From: Oscillospiraceae bacterium
Lineage (GTDB): Bacteria > Bacillota > Clostridia > Oscillospirales > Ruminococcaceae
DNA: 32,911 bases
Direction: 5' to 3'
Assembly (NCBI GenBank): GCA_902766785.1
Contig: CACXEO010000023.1
Span: forward strand, 1 to 32,911
Shown here: positions 7,076 through 15,834 of the stretch, piece after piece
How the letters are laid out: each line of letters opens with the position of its first letter
Position numbering within the stretch: position 1 is the stretch's first letter
The notes under the pieces: generated by a model
Told to the model about the DNA's origin: nothing
What the model saw: the letters and a program-made list of their open reading frames with translations, nothing else
Database searches by the model: none
Position numbers and translations under genes: made by a program

Positions 7076-8152
7076 TCATAACATATTTTCAAGCAGTTTG
7101 CGATATTTTTTGAAAGCAGAAGGAAGAGGGTAGCGCGACTCCAGATCGTTTTTCGTACACCAGATAAGCTTCGGGTTGTCAAACGGACGTTCAAGACGGA
7201 CGGCATATCCCTCCATCCTCCATTCCACATGGGTAAAGATATGCTTTGCACTTCCGGCGGGTTCTACTGCTGCTGAAATACCCAGCTTTTCAAAATAGCC
7301 TTTTATTTTATCCGGCGCCGTTTTCCCCGGACAGTTAGGCAATTCCCACAGTCCGGCAAGCAGGCCTTGTTCCCCTCGTTGGGAAAGAGCCGCTTTCCCA
7401 TCTGCAACGAGAAGAAAAACGGAAAGCACTTCAATCCTTCGTTCCTTTTTAGGCGCTTTGACCGGAAATTCCTCCGCTGTTTTATTGAGAAATCCTTTAC
7501 AAACCTTCACCAGTGGGCAGGCGAGACAGCGGGGCGCGCCGTTCGGCTGGCAGACAAGCGCCCCCAGCTCCATCAGAGACTGGTTAAAGTCGCCTACGCC
7601 CTGTTGGGGCAGGATTGAAGCGATCGCCTGTTCCCACTCTTTTTTCACCGCAGGTTCACTGATGTTGGCCCTGCATTCTGCCACCCGGGAAACAACTCGC
7701 AGAACGTTTCCGTCCACCGCAGGATAAGGAAGTTCAAAGGCAATTGACGCGATTGCCCCGGCCGTGTAGCTTCCAACACCAGGAAGAGAAAGCAGCGCCC
7801 GATAATCTGCCGGAAGCTCCCCGCCGTATTCCCGGCAAAGGATTTCCGCAGCCTTTTTTAGATTGCGTGCCCGGCTGTAATAACCTAAACCTTCCCAGAG
7901 TTTCATCAGTTCTTCGTCTGGGGTTGCTGCAAGGTCGGCAATGGTGGGAAGCGCCTTGATAAACCGCAGAAAATACCCGGTGGCAGCCTCTACGCGGGTT
8001 TGCTGGAGCATGATTTCCGAAATCCAGGTGTAGTAAGGACTTGGAGTTTCCCGCCAGGGCATGGAACGTGCATTTTGCCGATACCACGGCAGAAGAAGGC
8101 CGGGCAATGCGGCGAGAGTTTTAAGGGCGTCTGAGGTAAGGTCAAGCTTCAA
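7076..8152 (-). CDS. mutY: A/G-specific adenine DNA glycosylase MutY
   Basis: 358 residues. MutY removes adenine mispaired with 8-oxoguanine or guanine. The catalytic domain has Glu46 in WISEIMLQQTRV, the helix-hairpin-helix LPGVGSYTAGAI (123-134) and the catalytic Asp147 in PAVDGNVLRV. Four cysteines for the [4Fe-4S] cluster are at 201, 209, 212 and 218; the first spacing is seven residues where E. coli has six. The C-terminal part (about 240-358) is the Nudix-like domain that reads 8-oxoguanine, with GLLAGLWELP. The start is TTG at 8152 with AAAGGA upstream. A sigma-A promoter lies 50-80 bases before it. Length is normal for the family. Confidence 0.95.
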   Translation of the reverse strand: MKLDLTSDALKTLAALPGLLLPWYRQNARSMPWRETPSPYYTWISEIMLQQTRVEAATGYFLRFIKALPTIADLAATPDEELMKLWEGLGYYSRARNLKKAAEILCREYGGELPADYRALLSLPGVGSYTAGAIASIAFELPYPAVDGNVLRVVSRVAECRANISEPAVKKEWEQAIASILPQQGVGDFNQSLMELGALVCQPNGAPRCLACPLVKVCKGFLNKTAEEFPVKAPKKERRIEVLSVFLLVADGKAALSQRGEQGLLAGLWELPNCPGKTAPDKIKGYFEKLGISAAVEPAGSAKHIFTHVEWRMEGYAVRLERPFDNPKLIWCTKNDLESRYPLPSAFKKYRKLLENML

Positions 8153-8205
8153 AACAACGATCCTTTCCGGTAAAGGGTAAATAGCATAAAAATATAATCG
8201 TATTT

Positions 8206-8234
8206 ATTGTATCATAACGGCAAAAAGATGGAAA
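8206..8234 (-). promoter_or_regulatory. Putative sigma-A promoter of mutY
   Basis: On the minus strand a TTTCCA -35 element (8229-8234) is separated by 17 bases from a TACAAT -10 element (8206-8211). Confidence 0.5.
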
Positions 8235-8257
8235 GATTATTTTGCGGCAAAACCCAA

Positions 8258-8286
8258 TTGACAGGAAGCGGGAAATCCACTATATT
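8258..8286 (+). promoter_or_regulatory. Sigma-A promoter of the CorC-family gene
   Basis: A perfect -35 TTGACA (8258-8263), a 17-base spacer, and -10 TATATT (8281-8286). A small hairpin ACAGC-CGCAT-GCTGT begins soon after the expected transcription start. Confidence 0.85.
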
Positions 8287-8335
8287 ATTATGTAACAGCC
8301 GCATGCTGTAATAACGATTAAAGGAGAACAAAGAA

Positions 8336-9694
8336 ATGCCCGACCCTGACGGCGGCAGTATATGGTTTTATATCATACTGCTTATCGTACTCATCCTCGT
8401 AAACGCTTTTTTTGCCATGAGCGAAATTGCGATAATTTCCCTCAACGACGCCAAACTGCGCAGGATGGCGCAAAGCGGAAATAAAAAAGCAAAAATCCTG
8501 ACCAATATGGTAGGCCAGCCCTCCAAATTCCTGGCGACCATACAGGTGGGCGTCACCCTGTCCGGCCTGCTCGCTTCCGCTGTTGCAGCCGATACCTTCG
8601 CAGAGTACATCGTGCTCGCATTTAACGGCACAAACATCAACCCCGGCCTGATCCGTGGAATTTCCCTTGTGGTCATCACCATCATCCTCTCGTTTTTCAC
8701 CTTGGTCTTCGGTGAACTCGTTCCCAAACGCCTTGCGATGAACAGCAGCGAGAAAATTTCGTTCGCCATCGCTCGGCCGCTTCAAATTATTTACACGTTT
8801 GAAAAACCCTTCGTCGCGTTCTTGTCCTGGTCGACTAACCTGGTCCTCAAGCTATTCGGCGTAAGTGCGGAGCAGGAATCCGAAGAAGTGACCGAAGAAG
8901 AAATCAGGATGATGATTGACGTAGGCAACGAAAACGGTTCGATTGAACAGGCAGACCGTGAGATGATCAACAACATCTTCGAGTTTGACGACCGCACGGC
9001 TGAGGAAATTATGACCCACCGCACCGAGATGACCGCCCTTCCCCTGACTGCAAGCCTTGAGGAGTGCATTCACACAGCGGTGGAAACCGGCTACTCCCGC
9101 GTTCCGGTTTACGACGAAGATTTGGACGATATTGTAGGTATTTTGTATATTAAGGACCTGCTCGACCTGGTGCTTTCTTCACCGCCGTTCGAATTCAAGG
9201 TGGAAAACTATATGCGCCAACCCCTTTATGTGCCCGAAACCAACCGCTGCAAAGTGCTGTTCAAGGAACTCCAGGAGAAAAAGGTTCAAATGGCAATTGT
9301 GGTAGATGAATACGGAGGAACGGCCGGCCTTGTGACAATGGAAGACCTGCTCGAATCAATTGTGGGCAACATCCAGGATGAATATGACGATGAAGAGGAA
9401 GAGGTCTCTCAGCTCTCTGAAAATGTTTATTTAATAGACGGCCTGACCCAGCTCGAAGACGTTGAAAAGCTTTTCGGCATCCATTTCGACGACAACGGCG
9501 ATTATGACACTATCGGCGGGTATATCATTGATGAACTCGGTTATATCCCCACCGCGGATGAACATCCAGCTGTAACGGTCGGTAACGTGTCCTTCACCGT
9601 TCTGGATGTGGTGGAACGCCGCATTGACAAGATTCGGGTGGAACGAACAGCGCCCGAAAAGGCAAAAACAGCAGACAGTGAAAATATAGAATAG
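8336..9694 (+). CDS. CNNM/CorC (hemolysin C)-family membrane protein with DUF21, CBS pair and CorC domains
   Basis: 452 residues. Residues 10-190 form the DUF21 membrane domain with hydrophobic helices and the conserved FFAMSEIAIISL, LSGLLASAVA and LVFGELVPKRLA patterns. A CBS pair follows at about 210-340 (IMTHRTEMTALPL, YSRVPVYDEDLDDIVGILY, VQMAIVVDEYGGTAGLVT). A transporter-associated CorC_HlyC domain is at about 360-440 (DTIGGYIIDELGYIP). Bacterial members are linked to magnesium or cobalt efflux and resistance; the hemolysin name is historical. AAAGGAG lies 10 bases upstream of ATG. It is monocistronic, between a strong promoter and a terminator. Transported ion not provable here. Confidence 0.92.
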   Translation: MPDPDGGSIWFYIILLIVLILVNAFFAMSEIAIISLNDAKLRRMAQSGNKKAKILTNMVGQPSKFLATIQVGVTLSGLLASAVAADTFAEYIVLAFNGTNINPGLIRGISLVVITIILSFFTLVFGELVPKRLAMNSSEKISFAIARPLQIIYTFEKPFVAFLSWSTNLVLKLFGVSAEQESEEVTEEEIRMMIDVGNENGSIEQADREMINNIFEFDDRTAEEIMTHRTEMTALPLTASLEECIHTAVETGYSRVPVYDEDLDDIVGILYIKDLLDLVLSSPPFEFKVENYMRQPLYVPETNRCKVLFKELQEKKVQMAIVVDEYGGTAGLVTMEDLLESIVGNIQDEYDDEEEEVSQLSENVYLIDGLTQLEDVEKLFGIHFDDNGDYDTIGGYIIDELGYIPTADEHPAVTVGNVSFTVLDVVERRIDKIRVERTAPEKAKTADSENIE

Positions 9695-9695
9695 C

Positions 9696-9728
9696 AACAG
9701 CCCCCGGAATAAATCTCCGGGGGCTGTT
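9696..9728 (+). terminator. Intrinsic terminator after the CorC-family gene
   Basis: AACAGCCCCCGGA (9696-9708) pairs perfectly with TCCGGGGGCTGTT (9716-9728), with T-rich sequence after it. Confidence 0.9.
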
Positions 9729-10013
9729 TATTGTTGTAAATTTTACAGTTTAAAAATCCTTTTTACAAATTCCTTGGTGGCCTAAGCCACATGGCAACAG
9801 GCAATCAATGGATACTGGCTGCTAATACCAATCATTTATAAAAAACCAGCTGTTTTCTATTTTTTGTTTAGAAACTTCCTTTTTATATAAAATAAAACCT
9901 TAGAGATGTTATATAAATGATTTTTTCGCCTTAATTTATTCACTCACCGTCGCTTTTTGACATAACATGGTACTAAGGCGAATGCCTCAAAAATGAAAAG
10001 GGAGGAAACCTTT
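9729..10013. other. Intergenic region upstream of cotJ operon
   Basis: About 285 bases without a gene. It holds a small dyad GTGGC-CTAA-GCCAC near 9777, AT-rich DNA, and an AGGC-GAAT-GCCT dyad near 9976. The cotJ operon should be read by a mother-cell sporulation sigma factor. CATAACAT near 9961 loosely resembles a -10 of that class, but no firm -35 match was found. Confidence 0.4.
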
Positions 10014-10247
10014 TTGGAACGCTTTATTCCAATGCCTTTCTCTAACCCGGATGATAACAATTTTATCCAGATGGCCGGAGATAATGATAACAATAATACA
10101 CAGGCAAACTGCATTGACAACATGCCGCTCGCCATGGCTTATGTGCCGATGCAGAAATGGAAAACCACCTATGAGCCCGACGCTGGGCTTAACAACGGCA
10201 CGATTTTCCCGGAACTGAACCTGCCGTGGTTGGGAAGAGGTGAATAA
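10014..10247 (+). CDS. cotJA: Spore coat-associated protein CotJA
   Basis: 77 residues. The chosen start is TTG at 10014 because GGGAGGA lies 8 bases upstream; an in-frame ATG at 9993 would place the ribosome-binding site inside the gene. The protein begins with ERFIPMPFSNPDD and has the conserved CotJA block LAMAYVPMQKWKTTYEPDAG followed by GTIFPELNLPWLG. CotJA is a small component laid down in the inner spore coat together with CotJB and CotJC. It ends two bases before cotJB, so the three genes form one operon. The call is secured by the two following genes. Confidence 0.9.
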   Translation: MERFIPMPFSNPDDNNFIQMAGDNDNNNTQANCIDNMPLAMAYVPMQKWKTTYEPDAGLNNGTIFPELNLPWLGRGE

Positions 10248-10249
10248 AT

Positions 10250-10516
10250 ATGATGATGGATAATACTATGGAACGCGAGAACTGCCTGCGGCGTTTGTCG
10301 GAGGTGAGCTTTGCCGTTCACGAGGCCGTGCTTTTTCTGGACACTCATCCAACGGATCGAATGGCTCTTGACTATTACAAACGTTATAAAATGCTTCGGA
10401 AAAAGATTTTAGAAGAGTATACCGAACGGTTTGGCCCTATGACGGCCGACGACGTGCGGGCAACTAATGAATGGACCTGGGCAACAACCCCATGGCCTTG
10501 GGAAATGGAGGATTAG
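10250..10516 (+). CDS. cotJB: Spore coat protein CotJB
   Basis: 88 residues. Family marks are LRRLSEVSFAVHEAVLFLDT near the start, then TDRMALDYYKRYKMLR, and a tryptophan-rich end (WTWATTPWPWEME). AGAGGTGA lies upstream of the ATG at 10250 and overlaps the end of cotJA. CotJB is needed with CotJA for coat assembly in Bacillus subtilis. The stop lies 5 bases before the cotJC start. Confidence 0.93.
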   Translation: MMMDNTMERENCLRRLSEVSFAVHEAVLFLDTHPTDRMALDYYKRYKMLRKKILEEYTERFGPMTADDVRATNEWTWATTPWPWEMED

Positions 10517-10521
10517 GAGTT

Positions 10522-11130
10522 ATGTGGAATTATGAAAGACGTCTTCAATTTCCGGTAAAAATTTCTAAACCGAACGCCGCAGCAGCCAAAGTAATTATCA
10601 CCCAGTTCGGAGGTCCGGACGGAGAGCTCGCCGCTTCTATGCGTTATCTTTCACAGCGCTACGCTATGCCTTATAAGGATGTTGCCGGCGTATTAACAGA
10701 CATTGGGACAGAAGAACTAGCCCATATGGAAATGGTAAGCGCAATTGTAAGACAGCTTACCAAAAACCTTTCAATCAAAGAAATCAAGGATTCCGGTTTT
10801 GACACTTACTTCGTAGACCATACCGGCGGAATTTGGCCGCAGGCTGCTTCCGGGCAGGCCTTTACTGCGAACTACTTCCAGTCCAAGGGCGACCCGATCA
10901 CCGACTTAAGTGAGGATATGGCAGCCGAGCAGAAAGCCAGAACAACCTATGATAACATCCTACGGCTGGTAGACGACCCGGATGTCATCAAGCCAATCCG
11001 CTTTTTACGCGAGCGGGAGATTGTACACTACCAGCGCTTCGGCGAGGCCCTGCGCAACGTACAGGATCAGCTCAATTCCAAAAACTTCTACGCGTTCAAC
11101 CCCGCTTTCGACAGAAAACAGCCGAGATAA
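10522..11130 (+). CDS. cotJC: Manganese catalase-type spore coat protein CotJC
   Basis: 202 residues, a ferritin-like four-helix protein of the manganese catalase family. Likely di-manganese ligands are in place: Glu35 (GPDGELAASM), Glu65 and His68 (GTEELAHMEM), Glu136 (DMAAEQKA) and His169 (REREIVHYQRF). It is expected to break down hydrogen peroxide in or on the spore coat. ATG at 10522 is preceded by GGAGG and AGGAG. It is shorter than free-standing manganese catalases, as is normal for CotJC. It shows that the organism makes endospores. Confidence 0.95.
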   Translation: MWNYERRLQFPVKISKPNAAAAKVIITQFGGPDGELAASMRYLSQRYAMPYKDVAGVLTDIGTEELAHMEMVSAIVRQLTKNLSIKEIKDSGFDTYFVDHTGGIWPQAASGQAFTANYFQSKGDPITDLSEDMAAEQKARTTYDNILRLVDDPDVIKPIRFLREREIVHYQRFGEALRNVQDQLNSKNFYAFNPAFDRKQPR

Positions 11131-11209
11131 CTCCCGCCGGGGGAGGGGATTTTCAGTAAGCGAGAGGAGCCCCATATAGGATACCCCACTTCGAAAAAAC
11201 TGAAAAATC

Positions 11210-11243
11210 AAAAACCATCCGTTTCAATAAGCGGGTGGTTTTT
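11210..11243. terminator. Bidirectional terminator between cotJC and the 131-residue gene
   Basis: AAAAACCATCCG (11210-11221) pairs with CGGGTGGTTTTT (11232-11243), with one wobble. A- and T-runs on the two sides let it serve both converging units. Confidence 0.85.
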
Positions 11244-11253
11244 CTATATAGTT

Positions 11254-11649
11254 TTATTGATAGGCGGTAAAACCAAGGGTTTTAAGTTTAAAGTTTGTAT
11301 TGGGATAGAGAAGTTTATCCTGAATCGTCAGCATCATATCATCTATTTTACTCCTGAACCTTTCAACAAACTCAGCCTCGGCACACCACGGTTCCATCGA
11401 GAATTCATAAGAATCCAACTCCAGCGGATACGAGGAGGAAACTGCCGCTTTTTTCAGTTCAACATCGCCTTTCATACCCTGGCTGTAATACGACAGACTG
11501 CACATACCCTGCTCCTGAACCACGGCGGAAAGAATGTCGTTCTTCCCGTAATAGTAGAAAACAAGCGTGTTCGAGGATTCATAATAAGTAATCAAATATC
11601 GATTGCTTCCGTTTTCATATACAAGGCTATATTCCCCATACAAGATCAT
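11254..11649 (-). CDS. Hypothetical protein, 131 residues
   Basis: I do not recognise this protein. It is soluble, with beta-type alternation in the first half (YSLVYENGSNRYLITYYESS, then TLVFYYYGKNDILSAVV), a GMKGDVELKKAAV segment and a helical C-terminal part. It has no signal peptide or membrane segment. Its ATG overlaps the stop of the preceding 30-residue ORF in a TAATG arrangement and there is no clear ribosome-binding site of its own, so translation is probably coupled. An equally long ORF on the opposite strand is its shadow; the coupling and the shared terminator favour this strand. It follows a sugar-metabolism gene pair in the same direction. Confidence 0.65.
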   Translation of the reverse strand: MILYGEYSLVYENGSNRYLITYYESSNTLVFYYYGKNDILSAVVQEQGMCSLSYYSQGMKGDVELKKAAVSSSYPLELDSYEFSMEPWCAEAEFVERFRSKIDDMMLTIQDKLLYPNTNFKLKTLGFTAYQ

Positions 11650-11741
11650 TAAAAGGTGCCCCGGTACTCATCCACGCACAATAAGGTTTGACGGATCGGG
11701 CAGGCTGAGGCCGGGATATATTCCACCTTAATAAGAGGCAT
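11649..11741 (-). CDS. 30-residue ORF translationally coupled to the next gene
   Basis: ATG at 11739-11741 opens a frame that reads MPLIKVEYIPASACPIRQTL, then LCVDEYRGTF, and stops at TAA, whose last A is the first base of the next gene's ATG. A GGCGGGG stretch lies just before the start, unusually close; an in-frame TTG pair lies further upstream as an alternative start. It could be a regulatory leader peptide, a genuine small protein, or the N-terminal part of one gene split by a frameshift. It is not recognised. Confidence 0.45.
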   Translation of the reverse strand: MPLIKVEYIPASACPIRQTLLCVDEYRGTF

Positions 11742-11837
11742 CGCCCCGCCATTCAACAAACGGCTAGGAGAAACTGACCTCTTAAAATTCCAGTGGAGAT
11801 TGCATCCCCGCTGAAAGGCTGTGACGGAATCCGCCGC

Positions 11838-12686
11838 CTAGAGACGTGGGGACATCAAACCGTAGTTATATTGCCGCTCCAAAAAGCAGGCCACGCCGTC
11901 TTCAATATTGGAACCTATAACGCCATCTGCCGCCGCTCTGAGCTCTTCCGCCGCATTTTCCACAGCGTAATTTCTATCACAGGCTTTAAAAAGCGGCAGG
12001 TCGTTCAAATTGTCCCCAAAGCCTACTGCTTCGTCCGGTTTCAGGTAATCCCGCAGCCATTTAACCGCGTGGTATTTTGAAGCCCTGGCGCTGAAAATTT
12101 CCAAACACCAGGTGCCCGGATAATAGACCTCTCGATAATACGCAAAGCCAACATCCGGCACCTGTTTCAGAGCCTCAGCCAGCGGATCCAGCACCTCTTT
12201 CGCTTCCAGCAGGCAGAAATAAAAGGTATCCTTTACACACAGCGAATCAAAATCTTCTACCTTTGTGAAAGGCTTGTTATACCGTTCACGCCGTTTTTCC
12301 ATAAAATCTTGTTTTGGGAAAGAATCCAGCGTCTCGTAGTAAGTCATTAAATGGTCATCCGTCAGTTTGTAAAGAAAGCCACCGGCTCTATACTTTTTCA
12401 GCAGACGCTTGATAGCCACAACGCTTTCCTCTGTGAGGTACTCTTTAAGGAGATAGCGTTTCTCCTCAACATCATAAATCAGCACGCCGTTCATCATGAT
12501 GACGGGAAGTTTCAGCGGCACATCCTCCATGATTTTCAGCGCCGATTCCGGCGTGCGGCCGGAAGCAAACGTAAAGGCCACCCCTTTCCCGATCAGGCGG
12601 GTAAGCGTCTGTTCAGTGTATGCTGAAAGCCGCGCGTCTGCATCTAACAGAGTTCCGTCCAAGTCCGAAATATACAGTGTTTTCAT
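11838..12686 (-). CDS. Cof-type HAD-IIB family hydrolase (sugar-phosphate phosphatase-like)
   Basis: 282 residues. The first catalytic motif SDLDGTLL places the nucleophile at Asp8 and the acid at Asp10. Motif II is FTFASGRTPESA. The late motif VGFGDNLNDLPLF carries the magnesium-binding aspartates. The long cap between about residues 85 and 190 marks class IIB. Members are cytosolic phosphatases for sugar phosphates, flavin or coenzyme phosphates. Its ATG overlaps the stop of the upstream alpha-galactosidase gene in an ATGA, so the two are translated together, which suggests a role in handling phosphorylated sugars. Substrate unknown. Confidence 0.9.
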   Translation of the reverse strand: MKTLYISDLDGTLLDADARLSAYTEQTLTRLIGKGVAFTFASGRTPESALKIMEDVPLKLPVIMMNGVLIYDVEEKRYLLKEYLTEESVVAIKRLLKKYRAGGFLYKLTDDHLMTYYETLDSFPKQDFMEKRRERYNKPFTKVEDFDSLCVKDTFYFCLLEAKEVLDPLAEALKQVPDVGFAYYREVYYPGTWCLEIFSARASKYHAVKWLRDYLKPDEAVGFGDNLNDLPLFKACDRNYAVENAAEELRAAADGVIGSNIEDGVACFLERQYNYGLMSPRL

Positions 12687-14731
12687 TTTGACGCACCGAA
12701 GAAGACCATTGCAGCGCCCGGCTTCTCAAAGGTGATTTCAATTAAGGAGGTCCCATTTGCAAGCGGGGTCACTGTTACCGGGACAGACGCCCAGAACACC
12801 CGGTCCGTTTTTTTCCGGGTGATGTACCGGAAGGTATCTTTCACGGTAGAAAAGGCGCAAATTACACCCTTTCCCGTTTTGGAGGAAAGCTTTTCATAGC
12901 ATTCAAAACCCGAACCGGTCATCCCGCTCTTAATCGCCGCCTCAGCGGTAATATCTTCCCGGACTTCCTTATATTTTGAAAGCACTTCGTCAAAGCGCCC
13001 CTTGCCCTCTTCTGAAATAGCGGGCAGGTCGCCCCATATCCCGTTCTGGCCTAAAACCAATGACGCAAGGTTTAAATCCTGCGAATTTTGCGGGTCATCC
13101 GGCAGGTAGTGGGTGAGGAAAAGAACCGACGGAATCCATTTGTCAAAGGTCAGCGGCGTGCGGCAGATCCAGGTTCGGGGCGCGCCGGGCGCGACAAAAA
13201 TATTGGTCCAGTCGTCCTCACAGGGGAGGTTGTAATTCGCGAAATAGGGGCCGTTATTGATAAGGAAATATTTCCCCGCCGTCAGAAACCCGAGGCCTAC
13301 ACTCCTGCGCCCCTCGGTGATGTCGAAGTCGACAATGACCTCCGGGCAGGCGGCGCAGACTTTATCCACAATTTTAGACATATAGACTCCCACTTGGAAC
13401 GCGTACGAATCCGCCCGTTCTTCCGGGGTATTCCCTTCGTTCCCGTGGAAGTGGCCGGGGGAATTGCAACCGTACTGCTCAATGGCGTCCCACTTGAAAT
13501 AGCTCACACCCAGTTCTTTGGCAAGGGAGATCAAGGTGTCTGCCAACGTCTCCCAGTACGGGCTGACAATACACATCCCGTAGCTTTCCTCCGTCTCCCA
13601 GATCGGCTTCGGTTCAGGGGCTTCTCCGTTCCACTCAATCCGGCAGCCGGGGTTTTTCCGGTATGCTTCACTCGTTACAGCGGCAAGTGTGGGCCCAATC
13701 CAAAGGCCAAGCTTCATTCCATAAGAGTCGAGCTTTGCCTTGACCGCCTTCATCCCGTCGGCAAAGCGCTCGCGGTTAACAATCCAGTCGCCGGTTTTCT
13801 CATACCAGCCGGTGTCGACCACAAAGACTTCTATCCCCATTTTATGGGCGGCGTCAATCTCTTCAAGCATTCGCTTTTCGTCCATATCGGCAAGATAAGC
13901 CTTGCGGTTCCACCACTTGTTCCGTTCCTGATAGTTCCAGGTGTTATAGAAGATATACGGCTTCCGGCTTTCCAGATTAAGGGTGGCGTATTTGAGCTGG
14001 AACTCGCGGAACGCGGCGGCAAGTTCATCGGTTCCGCCTTTAACCGCGCCGAAATCGAACCAAACTGTTTCAAATGGATTTTCTCCGAGCACGGTTCCCG
14101 CCGTATAGTTTCCTTTTTTCGCTGAGAGGATCGCTTTTCTTTCCGGAGTAAAGCAGTAATGGATAAATGCGTCCGGGTACTGGGAGCCATGCTCGTAGGC
14201 GAGCAGGAAGCTCTCTGCGCCGTCAGTGCCTGCAAGCAGAGGGCCCATTACATCAAAGCCGTTTTCAAAAAAGCTTTCCTCCACCGGAACCTCGTTCATA
14301 CAGAAACTATGGGTCAGCTCATTGAACTCAGAAAAGCGGACCTCGGTGAGAGACGCGCATTTCGGAACCGAAAAGGCACAGTAATCAAGAGCCTCACCCG
14401 ATACTTTTGTCAGCTTATGACTGCCATTTCCGCACAACAGGTACTTAAATTTAAAGATAGGTGACCCCCCTGCCACACGGGCAATCAAAGTAAGGGCCAT
14501 ATCCGGCAAAGCGGCATAAGTTGCATGGAACCGGTATTCTGTTACACCCGCGTTGAGCTTTGTTTCCGACACAAGCTCAACACCGGAAAATACGGGCTGC
14601 AAAAGTTCTCCATCCACCTCAAAGACGGGTCCTTCCAGCACCCGGGAGGCAAATCCGTTTCCGCAGTAAGTGATGAAGCCCTCTGTTCCACCGATCTCTA
14701 GCTGATAGAATGGTGTTTTAATGGTCTGCAT
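12683..14731 (-). CDS. Alpha-galactosidase-like glycoside hydrolase (GH36/melibiase type)
   Basis: 682 residues, no signal peptide, so cytosolic. The start is ATG at 14731 because AAAGGAG lies just upstream; the frame remains open further up but without a site. The N-terminal 250 residues form a beta-rich domain. The catalytic barrel starts at IFYNTWNYQERNKWWNRKAY (260-279). It carries VFVVDTGWYEKTGDW, LGLWIGPTLAAV, the probable nucleophile Asp415 in YFKWDAIEQYG, and Asp470 in VIVDFDITEGRR as candidate acid/base. Known relatives release alpha-galactose, but other alpha-linked sugars are possible. It forms a coupled pair with the HAD phosphatase gene. Confidence 0.85.
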   Translation of the reverse strand: MQTIKTPFYQLEIGGTEGFITYCGNGFASRVLEGPVFEVDGELLQPVFSGVELVSETKLNAGVTEYRFHATYAALPDMALTLIARVAGGSPIFKFKYLLCGNGSHKLTKVSGEALDYCAFSVPKCASLTEVRFSEFNELTHSFCMNEVPVEESFFENGFDVMGPLLAGTDGAESFLLAYEHGSQYPDAFIHYCFTPERKAILSAKKGNYTAGTVLGENPFETVWFDFGAVKGGTDELAAAFREFQLKYATLNLESRKPYIFYNTWNYQERNKWWNRKAYLADMDEKRMLEEIDAAHKMGIEVFVVDTGWYEKTGDWIVNRERFADGMKAVKAKLDSYGMKLGLWIGPTLAAVTSEAYRKNPGCRIEWNGEAPEPKPIWETEESYGMCIVSPYWETLADTLISLAKELGVSYFKWDAIEQYGCNSPGHFHGNEGNTPEERADSYAFQVGVYMSKIVDKVCAACPEVIVDFDITEGRRSVGLGFLTAGKYFLINNGPYFANYNLPCEDDWTNIFVAPGAPRTWICRTPLTFDKWIPSVLFLTHYLPDDPQNSQDLNLASLVLGQNGIWGDLPAISEEGKGRFDEVLSKYKEVREDITAEAAIKSGMTGSGFECYEKLSSKTGKGVICAFSTVKDTFRYITRKKTDRVFWASVPVTVTPLANGTSLIEITFEKPGAAMVFFGASK

Positions 14732-14818
14732 GGTATAACTCTCCTTTGCTGATTTATAATACAACATGATATCTGTACGACTGTTAAATCCATAACGCAC
14801 GGATGAAAAAGGGTTCAT

Positions 14819-14842
14819 AAAACCGCCCCTTTCCCCGGCGGT
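14819..14842 (-). terminator. Weak terminator after ung
   Basis: On the minus strand ACCGCC and GGCGGT pair around a GGGGAAAGG-type loop and are followed by TTTAT. The hairpin lies between ung and the alpha-galactosidase gene. Confidence 0.4.
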
Positions 14843-14937
14843 AGAATTCATATGCACTCTTAGTAATTGGTAATCCCTTCCCTCCCCAATTGCGGAAAGC
14901 GCCTACCTGAGACAATAGCCAACTCCCCTCATTTTCG

Positions 14938-15612
14938 TTATAGATTTGGGATCTGCCAGTCGATCGGTTCCTCCCCACAGGCGGATAAGAGTTCATTTGC
15001 TTTTTTAAAATGCCCACAGCCGAAAAAGCCGCGGGAGGCCGAAAGCGGGCTTGGATGAGGCGACGTCAGGATATAGTGATTCGAATTCGTGATGAGCGCA
15101 GTCTTACTCCGCGCGTTTGCCCCCCAAAGAAGAAAGATGACCGGCTTCTCACGCTCATTGAGTGTTTCTATCACCCGGTCGGTAAAGGTTTCCCAGCCGC
15201 AGCCCCGGTGCGAGTTTGCCATCCCAGCCCGGACGGTAAGAACTGTATTGAGCAGCAAAACTCCCTGTTTCGCCCACGGGAGAAGGCAGCCGTTATTGGG
15301 AATAAAGCAACCAAGTTCGCTGCGGAGCTCTTCAAAAATATTCTGCAGGGAGGGCGGCGGCTCCACTCCGGGCTGAACCGAAAAGGAAAGGCCGTGGGCC
15401 TGCCCCGGCCCATGGTAGGGGTCCTGCCCCAGAATGACTACTTTCACTTCACCGTATGGGGTTGCCTGCATAGCCTTGAAAATGCTGTACATATCGGGAT
15501 AAATCCGGCGGGAGGCATATTCCTTTTTTAAAAAGGCGCGGAGCTGTTTGTAATAGGGCTTTTCAAATTCCCCCGAAAGCACCTCATCCCAGTCGTTCCC
15601 GAACTGAACCAT
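14938..15612 (-). CDS. ung: Uracil-DNA glycosylase, family 1
   Basis: 224 residues. The enzyme cuts uracil out of DNA. The water-activating motif [18 protein letters not shown] (62-79) contains catalytic Asp64, and the DNA-binding motif [11 protein letters not shown] starts at His186, the counterpart of E. coli His187. [10 protein letters not shown] is also in place. The ATG at 15612 follows GGAGGAAAAG; longer in-frame starts lack a site. A promoter with TTGCAT and TACAAT lies 35-63 bases upstream. Length and motifs are normal. Confidence 0.96.
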   Translation of the reverse strand: MVQFGNDWDEVLSGEFEKPYYKQLRAFLKKEYASRRIYPDMYSIFKAMQATPYGEVKVVILGQDPYHGPGQAHGLSFSVQPGVEPPPSLQNIFEELRSELGCFIPNNGCLLPWAKQGVLLLNTVLTVRAGMANSHRGCGWETFTDRVIETLNEREKPVIFLLWGANARSKTALITNSNHYILTSPHPSPLSASRGFFGCGHFKKANELLSACGEEPIDWQIPNL

Positions 15613-15646
15613 TTTCTTTTCCTCCCTATCTGTCCTTTTTCTACAA

Positions 15647-15675
15647 ATTGTACCATCCGCTGACTGAGGATGCAA
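15647..15675 (-). promoter_or_regulatory. Sigma-A promoter of ung
   Basis: On the minus strand -35 TTGCAT (15670-15675), a 17-base spacer, and -10 TACAAT (15647-15652). Confidence 0.75.
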
Positions 15676-15834
15676 GACAAACAACAAAGAAAAACATCGC
15701 TTTTTCAGGAAACAGCACATAAAGGCAAAAAATTACTTTTCCGTTCCCGGACATATTTCGCCGTTTTTTAAACCGCTTTCCCCCAATCCACACAAATTCA
15801 CGGAACGATTTTGACAATTTCCCCCTTTTTCTTC

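Noticed and set aside
9940-9992. Sigma-E or sigma-K type promoter before cotJA
   Set aside because: CATAACAT only loosely fits a -10 of these sigma factors and no -35 of the right sequence and spacing was found, so no coordinates are claimed.
11257-11652. 131-codon plus-strand frame opposite the unknown minus-strand gene
   Set aside because: The minus strand has TAATG coupling to an upstream ORF and runs in the direction of its operon; the plus-strand frame has no RBS.
13088-14125. 345-codon open frame on the plus strand
   Set aside because: It lies entirely opposite the alpha-galactosidase gene, whose motifs are clear; no ribosome-binding site or family pattern supports the antisense frame.
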